NCBI RefSeq assembly: GCF_007992215.1
Contig: NZ_BJZV01000018.1
Span: 1-64,000 of the forward strand
Origin: Methylobacterium gnaphalii
GTDB lineage: Bacteria > Pseudomonadota > Alphaproteobacteria > Rhizobiales > Beijerinckiaceae
DNA: 64,000 nt
Reading direction: 5' to 3'
Shown here: one piece after another, positions 43,442-52,196 of the stretch
Position numbering within the stretch: position 1 is the stretch's first letter
How the letters are laid out: every line of letters starts with the position of its first letter
Made by a program: the position numbers and the translations under genes
The notes under the pieces: model-generated
What the model was told of the DNA's origin: nothing
The model's database searches: none
What the model saw: the letters and a program-made list of their open reading frames with translations, nothing else

Positions 43442-44491
43442 CTACTGCTGGATCTTCGCACGCTCCGAGCCGAGGGCTTCGGCTCGCTTCCGATCGTCCG
43501 GGCTGAGGTCGCTCAAGGCTTGATCGAGCCAACCGTCGGACCGGCCCTGTGCGCTCGCGGCAAGGTTCCAGGCGCCGGCCTCGACGAGATTCCTGGGCAC
43601 GCCGCGGCCGACGACGTAGAGCCGGGCGATGCGGTTCTGGGCGATCGCGTTGCCGCGCGAGGCCGCGTGCAGGAAGTAGCGGGCGGCCCGTGCCTCGTCC
43701 TTGGCGACGCCGTTGCCATTGAAGAGCAGGATCGCGAATTCGACCTCGCCGGCCAGGTCGCCGTTATCGGCGGCTCGGCGGAAATAGGCGGCAGCCTTGC
43801 CGGCATCCTTCGGGACGCCGCGACCCTGGAGGTAGAGCACGCCAAGATCGTGCTGTGCAGGGGCGAGCTCGGCCTTCGCTGCCTTCTCGAAGAGCGTTGC
43901 AGCCTTCTCCAGATCCTCTTGCTTGCCCGTCCCGAGCAGGATCAGGGCAAGATTGTAGGAGGCCGTAGGCTCCCCCTTGGCGGAGGCCTGCTCCAGCCAC
44001 TGGCGCCCGGCCTTTTGGTCCTTCGCCTGTCCCCGCCCGTCCATCGCCATGAGCCCGAGGGAGGCCATGGCATGGGCATCGCCGAGCTTCGCCGCGAGGC
44101 GATACCATTCCAGCGCGCGCTTCGGGTCCTGCTTCAGGCCAAGGCCCTGGTTGTACAGTTCCCCGAGCAACGTCAGCGCCGCCGCATCCTTGGAGTTCGC
44201 CTCGATGCGCTTCGTCGCCTCCCGGAACGCCGCTATGTAGCGGCCGCGCTGATAGGCCCCGTAGGCGAGGTCGGCATTGGGGTTCGGCGGCGGACGCAGG
44301 CCTTCGGCCCCCGGCGTGTAGGGCGTCGGCAGGTCGCGCGAGAGACCTTTCGAGGTCTTCTTCGGATCGGCAGACTTGAGCGTCTGGTCGTTCGGAGGCG
44401 CAACGATCGGAGGCTGGTTCGGCGCCGCCGCGGCATTGAGGGCCGAGGCCAGCACCAGCAGGGCGGCCAGCCCAACCTTGGCCAGCCTCAT
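43442..44491 (-). CDS. Sel1-repeat (TPR-like) exported protein
   Basis: This 349-residue protein has a signal peptide (MRLAKVGLAALLVLASALNA) and about six Sel1-like repeats from residue 100 onward. The repeats have the consensus AxxxLGxxYxxGxGVxxDxxxAxxWYRxAA, visible for example in AKLGDAHAMASLGLMAMDGRG and GVPKDAGKAAAYFRRAADNG. Sel1 proteins are scaffolds in secretion, signalling or exopolysaccharide regulation. Its start overlaps the stop of the ThiE-like gene as ATGA, indicating translational coupling. It is the last gene of the gap-pgk-fba group. Confidence 0.88.
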   Translation of the reverse strand: MRLAKVGLAALLVLASALNAAAAPNQPPIVAPPNDQTLKSADPKKTSKGLSRDLPTPYTPGAEGLRPPPNPNADLAYGAYQRGRYIAAFREATKRIEANSKDAAALTLLGELYNQGLGLKQDPKRALEWYRLAAKLGDAHAMASLGLMAMDGRGQAKDQKAGRQWLEQASAKGEPTASYNLALILLGTGKQEDLEKAATLFEKAAKAELAPAQHDLGVLYLQGRGVPKDAGKAAAYFRRAADNGDLAGEVEFAILLFNGNGVAKDEARAARYFLHAASRGNAIAQNRIARLYVVGRGVPRNLVEAGAWNLAASAQGRSDGWLDQALSDLSPDDRKRAEALGSERAKIQQ

Positions 44492-45150
44492 CGTGCGGCA
44501 CCCGCGGCGGCGAGCGTCTCCAGAGCCGCCGTCACGGCCTCGGGCCTGTCGAACCAAAGCGCACCTTCGAGGCCCACGAACTCGGCACCGGTCGCCGCGA
44601 GAGCGTCGATCTCGGCGGCCTCGGCGGTAACCGCGATGCAGGGCGTCTCGAAGATCTCGGCCCACCACGTCGCGCGCTCGCGGACGAGCTCCGGGTCCGG
44701 AGCCGCACCATCGGGATAGAGCCCCCCGAACATCAGGTAGTCGGCTTGTGCCTCGCCCGCGGCCATCGCAGCGTGTTTCGAATCCAGGAAGCCGCCGCTA
44801 CCGAGGATGCGTCCGTCGCGCAGTCGCCCGCGCAGGTCGCGCAGTGTGCTCTCCTCCGCCTTGTCGACATGCACGCCGTCCGCGCCGCCGCGAGCGGCGA
44901 CGCCGACGAGGTCGCCCTGGAAGCCAGGAACGCAGACCAGGACGGCCGCACCGTGTTCCTGCGCCACCGGGGCCAGGCGCTTGACGAGGTTTACGAGCGA
45001 CCGCTCGTCGGACGGCGCCAGGCGCAAGACCAGAGCGGCCACGTCGCCGGCGGCACAAGCCTTGGCGAGGGCGGCGGCCGCCGCATCGGCTTGCCCGGCA
45101 TCGATGCCGTAGGGCGTCAGGAGGGCGAGGCGGGGGGCGTCTTCGGGCAT
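44488..45150 (-). CDS. ThiE/TenI-like thiamine-phosphate synthase family protein
   Basis: This 220-residue protein has a TIM-barrel of the thiamine-phosphate synthase family. GADGVHVDKAEESTLRDLRG matches the substrate-side region of ThiE. The usual pyrophosphate/phosphate loop G-P-[IV]-F-P-T-x-T-K is replaced by FGGLYPDGAAPD, so normal ThiE activity is doubtful and the protein may be a TenI-like or non-catalytic paralogue. I start at the ATG at 45150, with GGAG upstream. It lies between fba and the Sel1 gene, with no other thiamine genes around. Confidence 0.75.
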   Translation of the reverse strand: MPEDAPRLALLTPYGIDAGQADAAAAALAKACAAGDVAALVLRLAPSDERSLVNLVKRLAPVAQEHGAAVLVCVPGFQGDLVGVAARGGADGVHVDKAEESTLRDLRGRLRDGRILGSGGFLDSKHAAMAAGEAQADYLMFGGLYPDGAAPDPELVRERATWWAEIFETPCIAVTAEAAEIDALAATGAEFVGLEGALWFDRPEAVTAALETLAAAGAAR

Positions 45151-45246
45151 CGGCTCCGCGGATGGCTGCCGCCCCTCCCCCACAACGGGGAGGAGCCTGC
45201 CTGGCAATGAGCGTTGCGGAGGCGTCTGGTCAACCTCCGCGACCGG

Positions 45247-46314
45247 TCAGGCGTCGATGCGCGGATCGAGCGAGCCGTCGGCGTAGCGCTTGGCCATCTG
45301 CGCGACGGAGACCGGGCGGATCTTGGAGCCCTGGCCGGCGGTGTTGAACTCCTCGAAGCGCTGCTTGCAGAGCTTCGTCATCGCGTCCATCGCAGGCTTC
45401 AGATACTTGCGCGGATCGAATTCCGACGGGTTCTCGGTGAGGACCTTCCGGATCTGGCCGGTCATCGCCATGCGGTTGTCGGTGTCGATGTTGATCTTGC
45501 GCACGCCGTGCTTGATGCCGCGCTGGATCTCCTCCACCGGCACGCCCCAGGTCGGCTTCATCTGGCCGCCATACTGGTTGATGATGTCCTGGAGGTCCTG
45601 CGGCACGGATGAGGACCCGTGCATCACGAGATGGGTGTTCGGCAGGCGGCGGTGAATCTCCTCGATGACGTTCATCGCGAGAACGTCGCCGTCGGGCTGC
45701 TTCGTGAACTTGTAGGCGCCGTGACTGGTGCCCATGGCGACGGCGAGCGCGTCGACCTTGGTCTCACGCACGAACTTCACAGCCTCATCGGGATCCGTCA
45801 GGAGCTGGTCGTGCGAGAGAACGCCCTCGGCGCCGTGGCCGTCCTCGGCCTCGCCCTGGCCGCTCTCCAGTGAGCCAAGCACGCCGAGCTCGCCCTCGAC
45901 CGAGACGCCGGCCCAATGCGCCATCTTGGTGACGTTCCGGGTGATCTCGACGTTGTAGGCATAGTCGGCCGGTGTCTTGCCGTCGGCTTTCAGCGAGCCA
46001 TCCATCATCACCGAGGTGAAGCCGTACTGGATCGCGGTGGCGCAGGTGGCTTCGTTGTTGCCGTGGTCGAGATGCATGCAGACGGGAATGTGCGGGTAGA
46101 TCTCGACGAGGCCATCGATGAGCTTGGCCAGCACCACGTCGTTCGCATAGGCGCGCGCGCCGCGGCTCGCCTGCAGGATCACGGGCGAATCCGTGGCATC
46201 CGCCGCCGCCATGATGGCGAGACCCTGCTCCATGTTGTTCAGGTTGAACGCCGGAACGCCGTAGCCGTGCTCGGCGGCGTGATCGAGAAGCTGCCGAAGG
46301 GTGATGCGTGCCAT
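45247..46314 (-). CDS. fba: Fructose-bisphosphate aldolase, class II
   Basis: This 355-residue zinc-dependent aldolase cleaves or forms fructose-1,6-bisphosphate (and often sedoheptulose bisphosphate in the CbbA branch). Metal-ligand regions HLDHGNN (about 80) and VMHGSSS (about 230), the [14 protein letters not shown] loop and the GTSHGAYKF segment are all present. The long form with [21 protein letters not shown] is typical of the Calvin/gluconeogenic CbbA type. It lies downstream of pgk with a dispersed repeat in between, and 96 bp upstream of the ThiE-like gene. Confidence 0.96.
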   Translation of the reverse strand: MARITLRQLLDHAAEHGYGVPAFNLNNMEQGLAIMAAADATDSPVILQASRGARAYANDVVLAKLIDGLVEIYPHIPVCMHLDHGNNEATCATAIQYGFTSVMMDGSLKADGKTPADYAYNVEITRNVTKMAHWAGVSVEGELGVLGSLESGQGEAEDGHGAEGVLSHDQLLTDPDEAVKFVRETKVDALAVAMGTSHGAYKFTKQPDGDVLAMNVIEEIHRRLPNTHLVMHGSSSVPQDLQDIINQYGGQMKPTWGVPVEEIQRGIKHGVRKINIDTDNRMAMTGQIRKVLTENPSEFDPRKYLKPAMDAMTKLCKQRFEEFNTAGQGSKIRPVSVAQMAKRYADGSLDPRIDA

Positions 46315-46373
46315 GGTCCGTTGTCCCCCGATCCAATGCGATCGGCGCCGCTCGGCCGATCCAATCCCGGCAC

Positions 46374-46481
46374 CCCTCCTGAGGCGCCGTAGCGAAGTGA
46401 AAACCTCGAGCGAGGCCTCCCGTCGTCTCGCGCTCCCCAGGGCCCTCTTTCGAGGCTGCTGCGCAGCACCTCAGGATGAGG
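46374..46481. repeat. Dispersed intergenic repeat of the CCTCATCCTGAGG type, copy 2
   Basis: The inverse of the 24558 element: AGCACCTCAGGATGAGG at 46465-46481, with the CGAGGCTGC half preceding it and CTCCTGAGGCG near 46377. It lies in the pgk-fba spacer, so if transcribed it could form a hairpin between the two coding regions and differentially stabilise their mRNA. Confidence 0.7.
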
Positions 46482-46508
46482 CGGAGGGGCGGGATCGCGC
46501 GATAAGGC

Positions 46509-47708
46509 TCAGTTCTTCGCGCGCAAAGCCTCGACGCCCGGCAGTTCCTTGCCCTCCAGCCATTCTAGGAACGCACCGCCGGCCGTCGAGACGTAGGTGA
46601 AGGTTTCACCGACGCCCGCATGGTTCAGCGCGGCGACCGTGTCACCGCCGCCGGCCACGGAGACGAGCTTGCCGGCTTTGGTGCGCTCGGCCGCGTGCTG
46701 GGCCGCCGCGACAGTGGCCGCATCGAACGGCGTCAGCTCGAAGGCGCCGAGGGGGCCGTTCCAGACAAGGGTTGCCGCCTCGTCGATCGCTGCGTTGACC
46801 ACCCCTACCGAATCCGGGCCGGCATCGAGGATCATCGCGTCGGACGGCACCGCGTCGACGGCGATTGTCTCAATCGGCGGGTTGGCCTTGAATTCCTTGG
46901 CGGTCACCACGTCGGTCGGAAGGATGATGCGGCACTTGGCAGCCTTGGCCGCCTCGACGATGCGCTTGGCGGTGTCGGCGAGATCCTTCTCGCACAGCGA
47001 CTTGCCGACATCCTTGCCCTGCGCGTGCAGGAAGGTGTTGGCCATGCCGCCGCCGATCACGAGCATGTCGACCTTGGCGACGAGGTTCTGCAGCAGATCG
47101 ATCTTGGTGGAGACCTTGGCGCCGCCGACCAGTGCAATGACCGGGTGCTTCGGTGCTTCGAGGCCCTTGGTCAGGGCGTCGAGCTCAGCCTGCATGCCGC
47201 GGCCGGCATAGGCCGGGAGCAGACGGGTGATGCCCTCGGTCGAGGCGTGCGCGCGATGGGCAGCGGAGAAGGCGTCGTTGACGTAGAGATCGCCGTTCTC
47301 GGCGAGCGCCCTCGCGAAATCCGGATCGTTCTTCTCCTCGCCCGCATGGTAGCGGGTGTTTTCGAGAAGCAGGACGTCACCGTCCTTCAGAGCGGCGACG
47401 GCGGCCTTGGCCGGCTCGCCGACGCAATCGTCGGCGAAGGCCACCGGCTTGCCGAGCGCCTGCGAGAGCGGGCCGACGACGGGCTGCAGCGACTCCTTCG
47501 GATCGCGCTTGCCCTTCGGGCGTCCGAAATGCGCGAGCAGGACGACACGGCCGCCCTTGTCGGCGATCTCGCGGATCGTCGGAACGATGCGCTCGATCCG
47601 GGTGGCGTCGGTGACGCGGCCTACTTCCATCGGCACGTTGAGATCGACGCGGACGAGGACGCGCTGACCGGCAAGCGCGCCGGCATCATCGAGTGTACGA
47701 AAGGTCAT
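46509..47708 (-). CDS. pgk: Phosphoglycerate kinase
   Basis: This 399-residue two-domain enzyme transfers phosphate between 1,3-bisphosphoglycerate and ADP. N-terminal [19 protein letters not shown] and HFGRPKG are present, as are [13 protein letters not shown] and the C-terminal nucleotide region [13 protein letters not shown] and [12 protein letters not shown]. It starts ten bases after the coiled-coil membrane protein gene and is in the order gap - unknown - pgk - fba. Length and motifs are normal, so the gene is intact. Confidence 0.97.
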   Translation of the reverse strand: MTFRTLDDAGALAGQRVLVRVDLNVPMEVGRVTDATRIERIVPTIREIADKGGRVVLLAHFGRPKGKRDPKESLQPVVGPLSQALGKPVAFADDCVGEPAKAAVAALKDGDVLLLENTRYHAGEEKNDPDFARALAENGDLYVNDAFSAAHRAHASTEGITRLLPAYAGRGMQAELDALTKGLEAPKHPVIALVGGAKVSTKIDLLQNLVAKVDMLVIGGGMANTFLHAQGKDVGKSLCEKDLADTAKRIVEAAKAAKCRIILPTDVVTAKEFKANPPIETIAVDAVPSDAMILDAGPDSVGVVNAAIDEAATLVWNGPLGAFELTPFDAATVAAAQHAAERTKAGKLVSVAGGGDTVAALNHAGVGETFTYVSTAGGAFLEWLEGKELPGVEALRAKN

Positions 47709-47718
47709 CGGGTCTCGC

Positions 47719-48204
47719 TTAGGGCTGCGAGGCCGCCGGGGCGGCGCGCTGGGGCAGCATGCTGTCGACGTTGAGGCGCTGGACGGCCACCATCAGGACG
47801 ACGGTGAGCACAGAGGTGATGATCGCGGTGAGCACCAGGGCGCCGGTGCCGGGGCTACGCTTCACGCGCTCGTTGATCGCGCGGACTTCGCTGCGCAGCG
47901 CCGCGAGATCGGACTGCCGGGCAACCTCGTTCATGCGGGTCGTGGCGCCCTCGATCTTGTCCTCCATGCGGGAGAGCAGCGACTCGGAGCGGGCGTACTT
48001 GTCCTCGATGCGCGCCGTCTTGTCCTCGATCCGGGCGAGTTGGTCGCCGACGGCGGAGCCGGCAGGGGCCGGCGCGCTCGGAGAGACGGCAGGCTTGTCG
48101 GCGATGGGAGCCGGGGCCGAGGCCGTGACTGGCGTCGGAGCGGGCGCGGGGGAGGACGGGATGAAGCTCTCTCCGGAGGGCTTGGTCTGAGCGTCGTCGG
48201 CCAT
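47719..48204 (-). CDS. Coiled-coil single-pass membrane protein between gap and pgk
   Basis: This 161-residue protein of unknown function has an N-terminal proline/alanine-rich disordered half (about 1-60) and then a coiled coil (about 65-120) with repeated [19 protein letters not shown] heptads. A single membrane helix lies near the C-terminus (about 125-147, [20 protein letters not shown]). I found no catalytic motif. I start at the ATG at 48204. It is tightly packed between gap (69 bp) and pgk (10 bp), so it is almost certainly cotranscribed with both. Confidence 0.75.
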   Translation of the reverse strand: MADDAQTKPSGESFIPSSPAPAPTPVTASAPAPIADKPAVSPSAPAPAGSAVGDQLARIEDKTARIEDKYARSESLLSRMEDKIEGATTRMNEVARQSDLAALRSEVRAINERVKRSPGTGALVLTAIITSVLTVVLMVAVQRLNVDSMLPQRAAPAASQP

Positions 48205-48273
48205 CGTTGGGGTCACTCCGGCTGTCGTTCGGGTCAGCAATGGAACGGGGGGCGAAACGCCCCCCGGAAACGA

Positions 48274-49281
48274 TCAGATCAGCTTGGCCATGGCCACGGC
48301 CGTATCGGCCATGCGGTTTGAGAAGCCCCACTCGTTGTCGTACCAGGACAGGATGCGAACGAAGGTGCCGTCCATGACCTTGGTCTGGTCGAGGTGGAAG
48401 GTTGACGAGTGCGGGTCGTGGTTGAAGTCGACCGAGACGTTCGGCTGGTCGGTATAGGCCAGCACGCCCTTGAGCGGGCCGTCGGCGGCCTTCCGGATCG
48501 CCTCGTTGATCTCCTGGGCCGTGGTCTCGCGCTTGGCGGTGAAGACCAGGTCGACGGCGGAGACGTTCGGGGTCGGCACGCGGATCGAGGTGCCGTCGAG
48601 CTTGCCCTTCAGCTCCGGCAGCACGAGGCCGACGGCCTTGGCGGCACCGGTCGAAGTCGGGATCATCGAGAGCGCAGCGGCGCGGGCCCGGTAGAGATCC
48701 TTGTGCATCTGGTCGAGCGACGGCTGGTCGTTTGTGTAGGAGTGGATCGTCGTCATGAAGCCGCGCTCGATCCCGACGGTGTCGTGCAGCACCTTGGCGA
48801 CCGGCACCAGGCAGTTGGTGGTGCAGGAGGCGTTCGAGACGACGACGTGGTCGGCGGTCAGCTCGTCATGGTTGACGCCGTAGACGACCGTGAGGTCGGC
48901 ACCGTCGGCCGGAGCCGAGACGAGGACGCGCCGGGCACCTGCATCGAGATGCGCCTTGGCCTTTTCCTTCGAGGTGAAGATGCCGGTGCATTCCAGCGCG
49001 ATGTCGACGCCAAGATCGCGGTGCGGCAGCTCGGCCGGGTTGCGCACGGCGGTGACTTTGATGCGCTTGCCGTCGACGACGATGAACTCGCCATCCACCT
49101 TCACGTCCGCGTTGAAGCGGCCATGGATCGAGTCGAAGCGCAGCAGGTGGGCGTTCGTCTCCACCGGGCCGAGATCGTTGATGGCAACGACCTCGATATC
49201 CTTGCGGCCGGCCTCGTGGATAGCGCGCAGGACGTTGCGACCGATGCGTCCGAACCCGTTGATGGCAACCTTCACGGTCAC
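48274..49281 (-). CDS. gap: Glyceraldehyde-3-phosphate dehydrogenase, type I
   Basis: This 335-residue enzyme oxidises glyceraldehyde-3-phosphate with NAD(P) and phosphate. The N-terminal dinucleotide loop [10 protein letters not shown], the catalytic cysteine in [13 protein letters not shown] (about residue 154) and the C-terminal [13 protein letters not shown] are all present. It is the first gene of the gap - coiled-coil protein - pgk - fba block. In many relatives transketolase (tkt) precedes gap. Here the upstream 380 bp are non-coding and tkt is absent. Confidence 0.97.
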   Translation of the reverse strand: MTVKVAINGFGRIGRNVLRAIHEAGRKDIEVVAINDLGPVETNAHLLRFDSIHGRFNADVKVDGEFIVVDGKRIKVTAVRNPAELPHRDLGVDIALECTGIFTSKEKAKAHLDAGARRVLVSAPADGADLTVVYGVNHDELTADHVVVSNASCTTNCLVPVAKVLHDTVGIERGFMTTIHSYTNDQPSLDQMHKDLYRARAAALSMIPTSTGAAKAVGLVLPELKGKLDGTSIRVPTPNVSAVDLVFTAKRETTAQEINEAIRKAADGPLKGVLAYTDQPNVSVDFNHDPHSSTFHLDQTKVMDGTFVRILSWYDNEWGFSNRMADTAVAMAKLI

Positions 49282-49667
49282 GGCGTGACTCCTTCACAAA
49301 AAACGGCGTTCCGACGCCGTGCGATCAGCTCGTGCAATGGCACTGACCAAACAGTACGTCGCCCGCTCCATGACGGCTCCGCTTGAACCTCGGATGAACC
49401 GATGCCGTTCCACGGCGTCGCGCACCGAGCGCCACTCGCGACCGTCCGGAGAACGGACGATCTGCGCGAGGAGCCGGGAGCTGTCACGGGCGAAAATTCC
49501 GGGAAACTGCGCACGCCTCGAAAGGAGCGTGGCGGGCGCCGGCTCTCTAACATGGGGCTGGGGGCTGTCAAAGGACAGGGGCGTGTTGCCAACGACGATT
49601 ATGATGAGGCGACGGCTGGAAAATTCCCGCTCTTCGGGCGACACCATGAGCGCGGGAGAGGTTGCGA
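49282..49667. other. Divergent intergenic region upstream of gap and DUF4164 genes
   Basis: These 386 bp separate the divergent gap and DUF4164 genes and must hold promoters in both directions. No open frame has a credible product. I found no clear hairpins with T runs and no repeat. A CbbR- or other LysR-type site (T-N11-A) was not obvious by eye. Confidence 0.4.
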
Positions 49668-49955
49668 ATGTCGTTAGTGGAGGACGCGCTTAGACGGCTG
49701 GATCTGGCCATGGTGCGCCTCGAGGCCGCGGTGACGCGGCGGGTCGAGGCCGACGAGGCCCGCGCCGACCGGGACATCGAGCTGGCGCTGATGGACGAGG
49801 ACCGCGCGCGGCTCGCCGCCGAGCTCGACGCTGCGAGCGCGCAGCTCGCCCGCATGGCGAACGTCACGGGCGAGGTCGAGCGCCGGATCGACCGGGCCAT
49901 CGACACGGTTTCGACCGTGCTCGATCGCCGGGTGCCACCGCGTCCGGGCGCCTGA
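49668..49955 (+). CDS. DUF4164 coiled-coil protein
   Basis: This 95-residue protein is almost entirely alpha-helical coiled coil, with MSLVEDALRRLDLAMVRLEAAVTRR at the N-terminus and ERRIDRAIDTVSTVLDRR at the end. It matches the small DUF4164 family found upstream of zapA in many Hyphomicrobiales. GGAGAG lies eight bases before the ATG at 49668. The stop is 11 bp from the zapA start, so the pair is an operon. The position beside zapA suggests a link to cell division, but this is inference. Confidence 0.82.
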   Translation: MSLVEDALRRLDLAMVRLEAAVTRRVEADEARADRDIELALMDEDRARLAAELDAASAQLARMANVTGEVERRIDRAIDTVSTVLDRRVPPRPGA

Positions 49956-49966
49956 GGGAGAGCGGC

Positions 49967-50335
49967 TTGGCCCACGTCACCGTCACCATCGCCGGCAAAA
50001 CCTACCGCATGGCCTGCGGCGAGGGCGAGGAGGAGCATCTGACGAAGCTCGCCTCCAGTTTCGACGAGCGCGTCGCCGAGATGCGCAAGGCCTTCGGCGA
50101 AATCGGCGACATGCGCCTCCACGTCATGGCCGCACTGACCATCTCCGACGAGTTGGCGGAGCTGAAACGGCGCTTCGCCGCGCTGGGGGCGGAAACTGCA
50201 GGTTTGCGCGATGCGGCGTCGTCCAGTGAGGCACAGTTGGCCGAAGGGATTGAGCGAACGGCGGAGCGGATCGAGCGGCTGACGCAGGCGCTGACAGCGC
50301 CGACCGGCAAGGGCAAAGGCGATCAGAACGCCTGA
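49967..50335 (+). CDS. zapA: Cell division protein ZapA
   Basis: This 122-residue protein is ZapA, which bundles FtsZ filaments at the division ring. The N-terminal globular domain reads AHVTVTIAGKTYRMACGEGEEEHL and the C-terminal part is a coiled coil with GDMRLHVMAALTISDELAEL. The start codon is TTG at 49967, supported by GGGAGAG upstream and by the conserved N-terminus. It is followed by 6S RNA and the cyclo-ligase gene, a conserved neighbourhood in alphaproteobacteria. Confidence 0.93.
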   Translation: MAHVTVTIAGKTYRMACGEGEEEHLTKLASSFDERVAEMRKAFGEIGDMRLHVMAALTISDELAELKRRFAALGAETAGLRDAASSSEAQLAEGIERTAERIERLTQALTAPTGKGKGDQNA

Positions 50336-50432
50336 CGTTGCGGTCCAGGCCGACCGCGACGAGTCCAGGCACACGATTTCCGCAGGCTGTGCGTTCAATC
50401 CACTGGCGCAGCAGGCACACCGGTATTACATC

Positions 50433-50600
50433 GGGGTGGCGGGGCTGCAGGGTTCGACTGGAGCACTATCCCCGGGGCCTTATCGACTCCCTCGGGAGCT
50501 GTCACTGGCCTCGTCCCTGGACTTGGCCAACACGGCGCCCACCTACTCTGTAGGTTTCCCGGGATCGATCCTCCGACGGCCCACGTGGCTCCGCACCCTT
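50433..50600 (+). ncRNA. ssrS: 6S RNA
   Basis: The zapA to cyclo-ligase gap is the classical position of 6S RNA, which binds sigma70 RNA polymerase and lowers transcription in stationary phase. The 5' GGGGTGGCGGGGC can pair with the 3' GTGGCTCCGCACCC to close the rod. CCTACTCTGTAGG and CGACTCCCTCGGGAGC form internal stems, and the stretch GACGGCCCACGTGG near the 3' end resembles alphaproteobacterial 6S RNAs. A TATTAC at 50424-50429 could be its -10 box. The ends are approximate. Confidence 0.82.
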
Positions 50601-50608
50601 TCTCAGAA

Positions 50609-51193
50609 ATGTCAGACGCTTCCCTCCTCTCCGAAAAGGCCCGGCTGCGGGCAGAGGTGCTCGCCCGGCGCGACGCGCTCGATCTCGACGCGCGCAAGGC
50701 CGGCTCCCGAACGGTGGCGGAGACCGTCATCGCGATCCCCGGTCTCGCCGAGGCCGAGTTGGTGGGTGGTTTCTGGCCGATCCGCAGCGAGATCGACCCT
50801 CGCCCGATCATGGAAAAACTCTTCGCGCGCGGACAGCGCGTGGCCTTGCCGAAGGTGACACCGGATGGGCTCGTCTTCCGCGAATGGCGGGCCGGCGAGG
50901 CGCTGGTGCGCGGCGGCTTCGGACTGAGCGAGCCGCGCGACGACCTGCCGGAGGTGTTTCCCACTGCCCTGATCGTGCCGCTCGCCGTCTTCGACCGGAC
51001 CGGCAACCGCATCGGCTACGGCAAGGGCTATTACGATAAGGCGATCGAGCGTCTGTCCCGCCGTGGCCCGCTGCTCACCATCGGCATCGCCTATTCCGTG
51101 CAGGAGGCGGCGCATGTGCCGGCGGAGGCGCATGACCAGCCCCTCGACCATCTCGTCACCGAGACCGGTCCTGTTCCCTTGATTCGCGCATGA
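50609..51193 (+). CDS. fau: 5-formyltetrahydrofolate cyclo-ligase
   Basis: This 194-residue enzyme converts 5-formyltetrahydrofolate to 5,10-methenyltetrahydrofolate using ATP, clearing an inhibitory folate. The N-terminal KARLRAEVLARRDAL and the C-terminal motif RIGYGKGYYDKAIERL, which binds ATP, are present. The start is the ATG at 50609, right after the 6S RNA. The gene is also called ygfA or fthfs. In E. coli it is partly cotranscribed with 6S RNA, and the 8-bp spacing here allows the same. Confidence 0.93.
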   Translation: MSDASLLSEKARLRAEVLARRDALDLDARKAGSRTVAETVIAIPGLAEAELVGGFWPIRSEIDPRPIMEKLFARGQRVALPKVTPDGLVFREWRAGEALVRGGFGLSEPRDDLPEVFPTALIVPLAVFDRTGNRIGYGKGYYDKAIERLSRRGPLLTIGIAYSVQEAAHVPAEAHDQPLDHLVTETGPVPLIRA

Positions 51194-51252
51194 CGCGGAT
51201 CAGTGGAATCCGGTTTTCGGATCATCTTATGCGCCACCTAGAGGCTTAGCGA

Positions 51253-52074
51253 GTGCGCCTTCTCTTCCTCGGCGACATCGTAGGCCGTCCCGGCCGCCAT
51301 GTGGTGACCGACCGTCTGCCGGCCCTCCGCGAGCGGTGGCGCCTCGATTGCGTGGTGATCAATGGTGAGAACGCCGCCGGCGGGTTCGGCATCACCGAGT
51401 CGATCTGCGACGAGGTTCTGGGTGCCGGCGCGGACGTCATCACGCTGGGCAACCACTCCTTCGACCAGCGCGAGGCGCTTGTCTTCATCGAGCGCCAGCC
51501 GCGCCTGATCCGCCCCGCGAACTACCCGCCCGGCACCCCCGGCCGCGGCGCGACCGTGATCGAGACCCGCAGCGGCGCTCGGGTGCTGGTGGTCAATGTC
51601 ATGGGCCGGCTCTTCATCGACCCGATGGACGATCCCTTCACGGCGGTCGACCGCGAACTCGCCGCCTGTCCGCTTCGCGACGCCGCCGACGCCGTCATCG
51701 TCGACGTCCATGCCGAGGCGACCAGCGAGAAGGAGGCTTTCGGCTGGCATCTCGACGGTCGCGCGAGCCTCGTCGTCGGCACGCACACCCACGTGCCCAC
51801 CGCCGACCATCGCATCCTTCCCGGCGGCACCGCCTACCTGACCGATGCCGGCATGTGCGGCGACTACGATTCCATGCTCGGCATGCAGAAGGAGGAGCCC
51901 CTGCGCCGCTTCCTCCAGAAAACGCCCGGCTCGCGCCTCGAGCCGGCGCAGGGCGAGGGCACGCTCTGCGGCATCGCCGTCGAAACCGACGACGCGACCG
52001 GGCTCGCCAGATCGGTCCATGCTGTGCGCCTCGGGCCGCACCTGGAGGAAACTTGGCCACGCGGGTGGGATTGA
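51253..52074 (+). CDS. YmdB-type metallophosphoesterase
   Basis: This 273-residue protein belongs to the YmdB family of dinuclear-metal phosphodiesterases (cAMP or other cyclic nucleotides and phosphodiesters in Bacillus). Metal-ligand motifs FLGDIVGRPG (residues 5-14), NGENAAGG, LGNHSFDQ and DVHAEATSEKEAF are all intact, as is GTHTHVPTADH near residue 175. The start is a GTG at 51253. It lies 60 bp after the cyclo-ligase gene and may be cotranscribed. In alphaproteobacteria its physiological substrate is not known. Confidence 0.92.
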   Translation: MRLLFLGDIVGRPGRHVVTDRLPALRERWRLDCVVINGENAAGGFGITESICDEVLGAGADVITLGNHSFDQREALVFIERQPRLIRPANYPPGTPGRGATVIETRSGARVLVVNVMGRLFIDPMDDPFTAVDRELAACPLRDAADAVIVDVHAEATSEKEAFGWHLDGRASLVVGTHTHVPTADHRILPGGTAYLTDAGMCGDYDSMLGMQKEEPLRRFLQKTPGSRLEPAQGEGTLCGIAVETDDATGLARSVHAVRLGPHLEETWPRGWD

Positions 52075-52196
52075 GGATCAAGTACGGGTTGCGGACCGCT
52101 CCGCCGTCTTGATCGGCCTGGGTCCAGCCTCCAGAGTGCGGCACGACCGAGCTCGCCTCTCCAGGCAAGGGTTCGGCCCAACCGAACCCGGATTCG

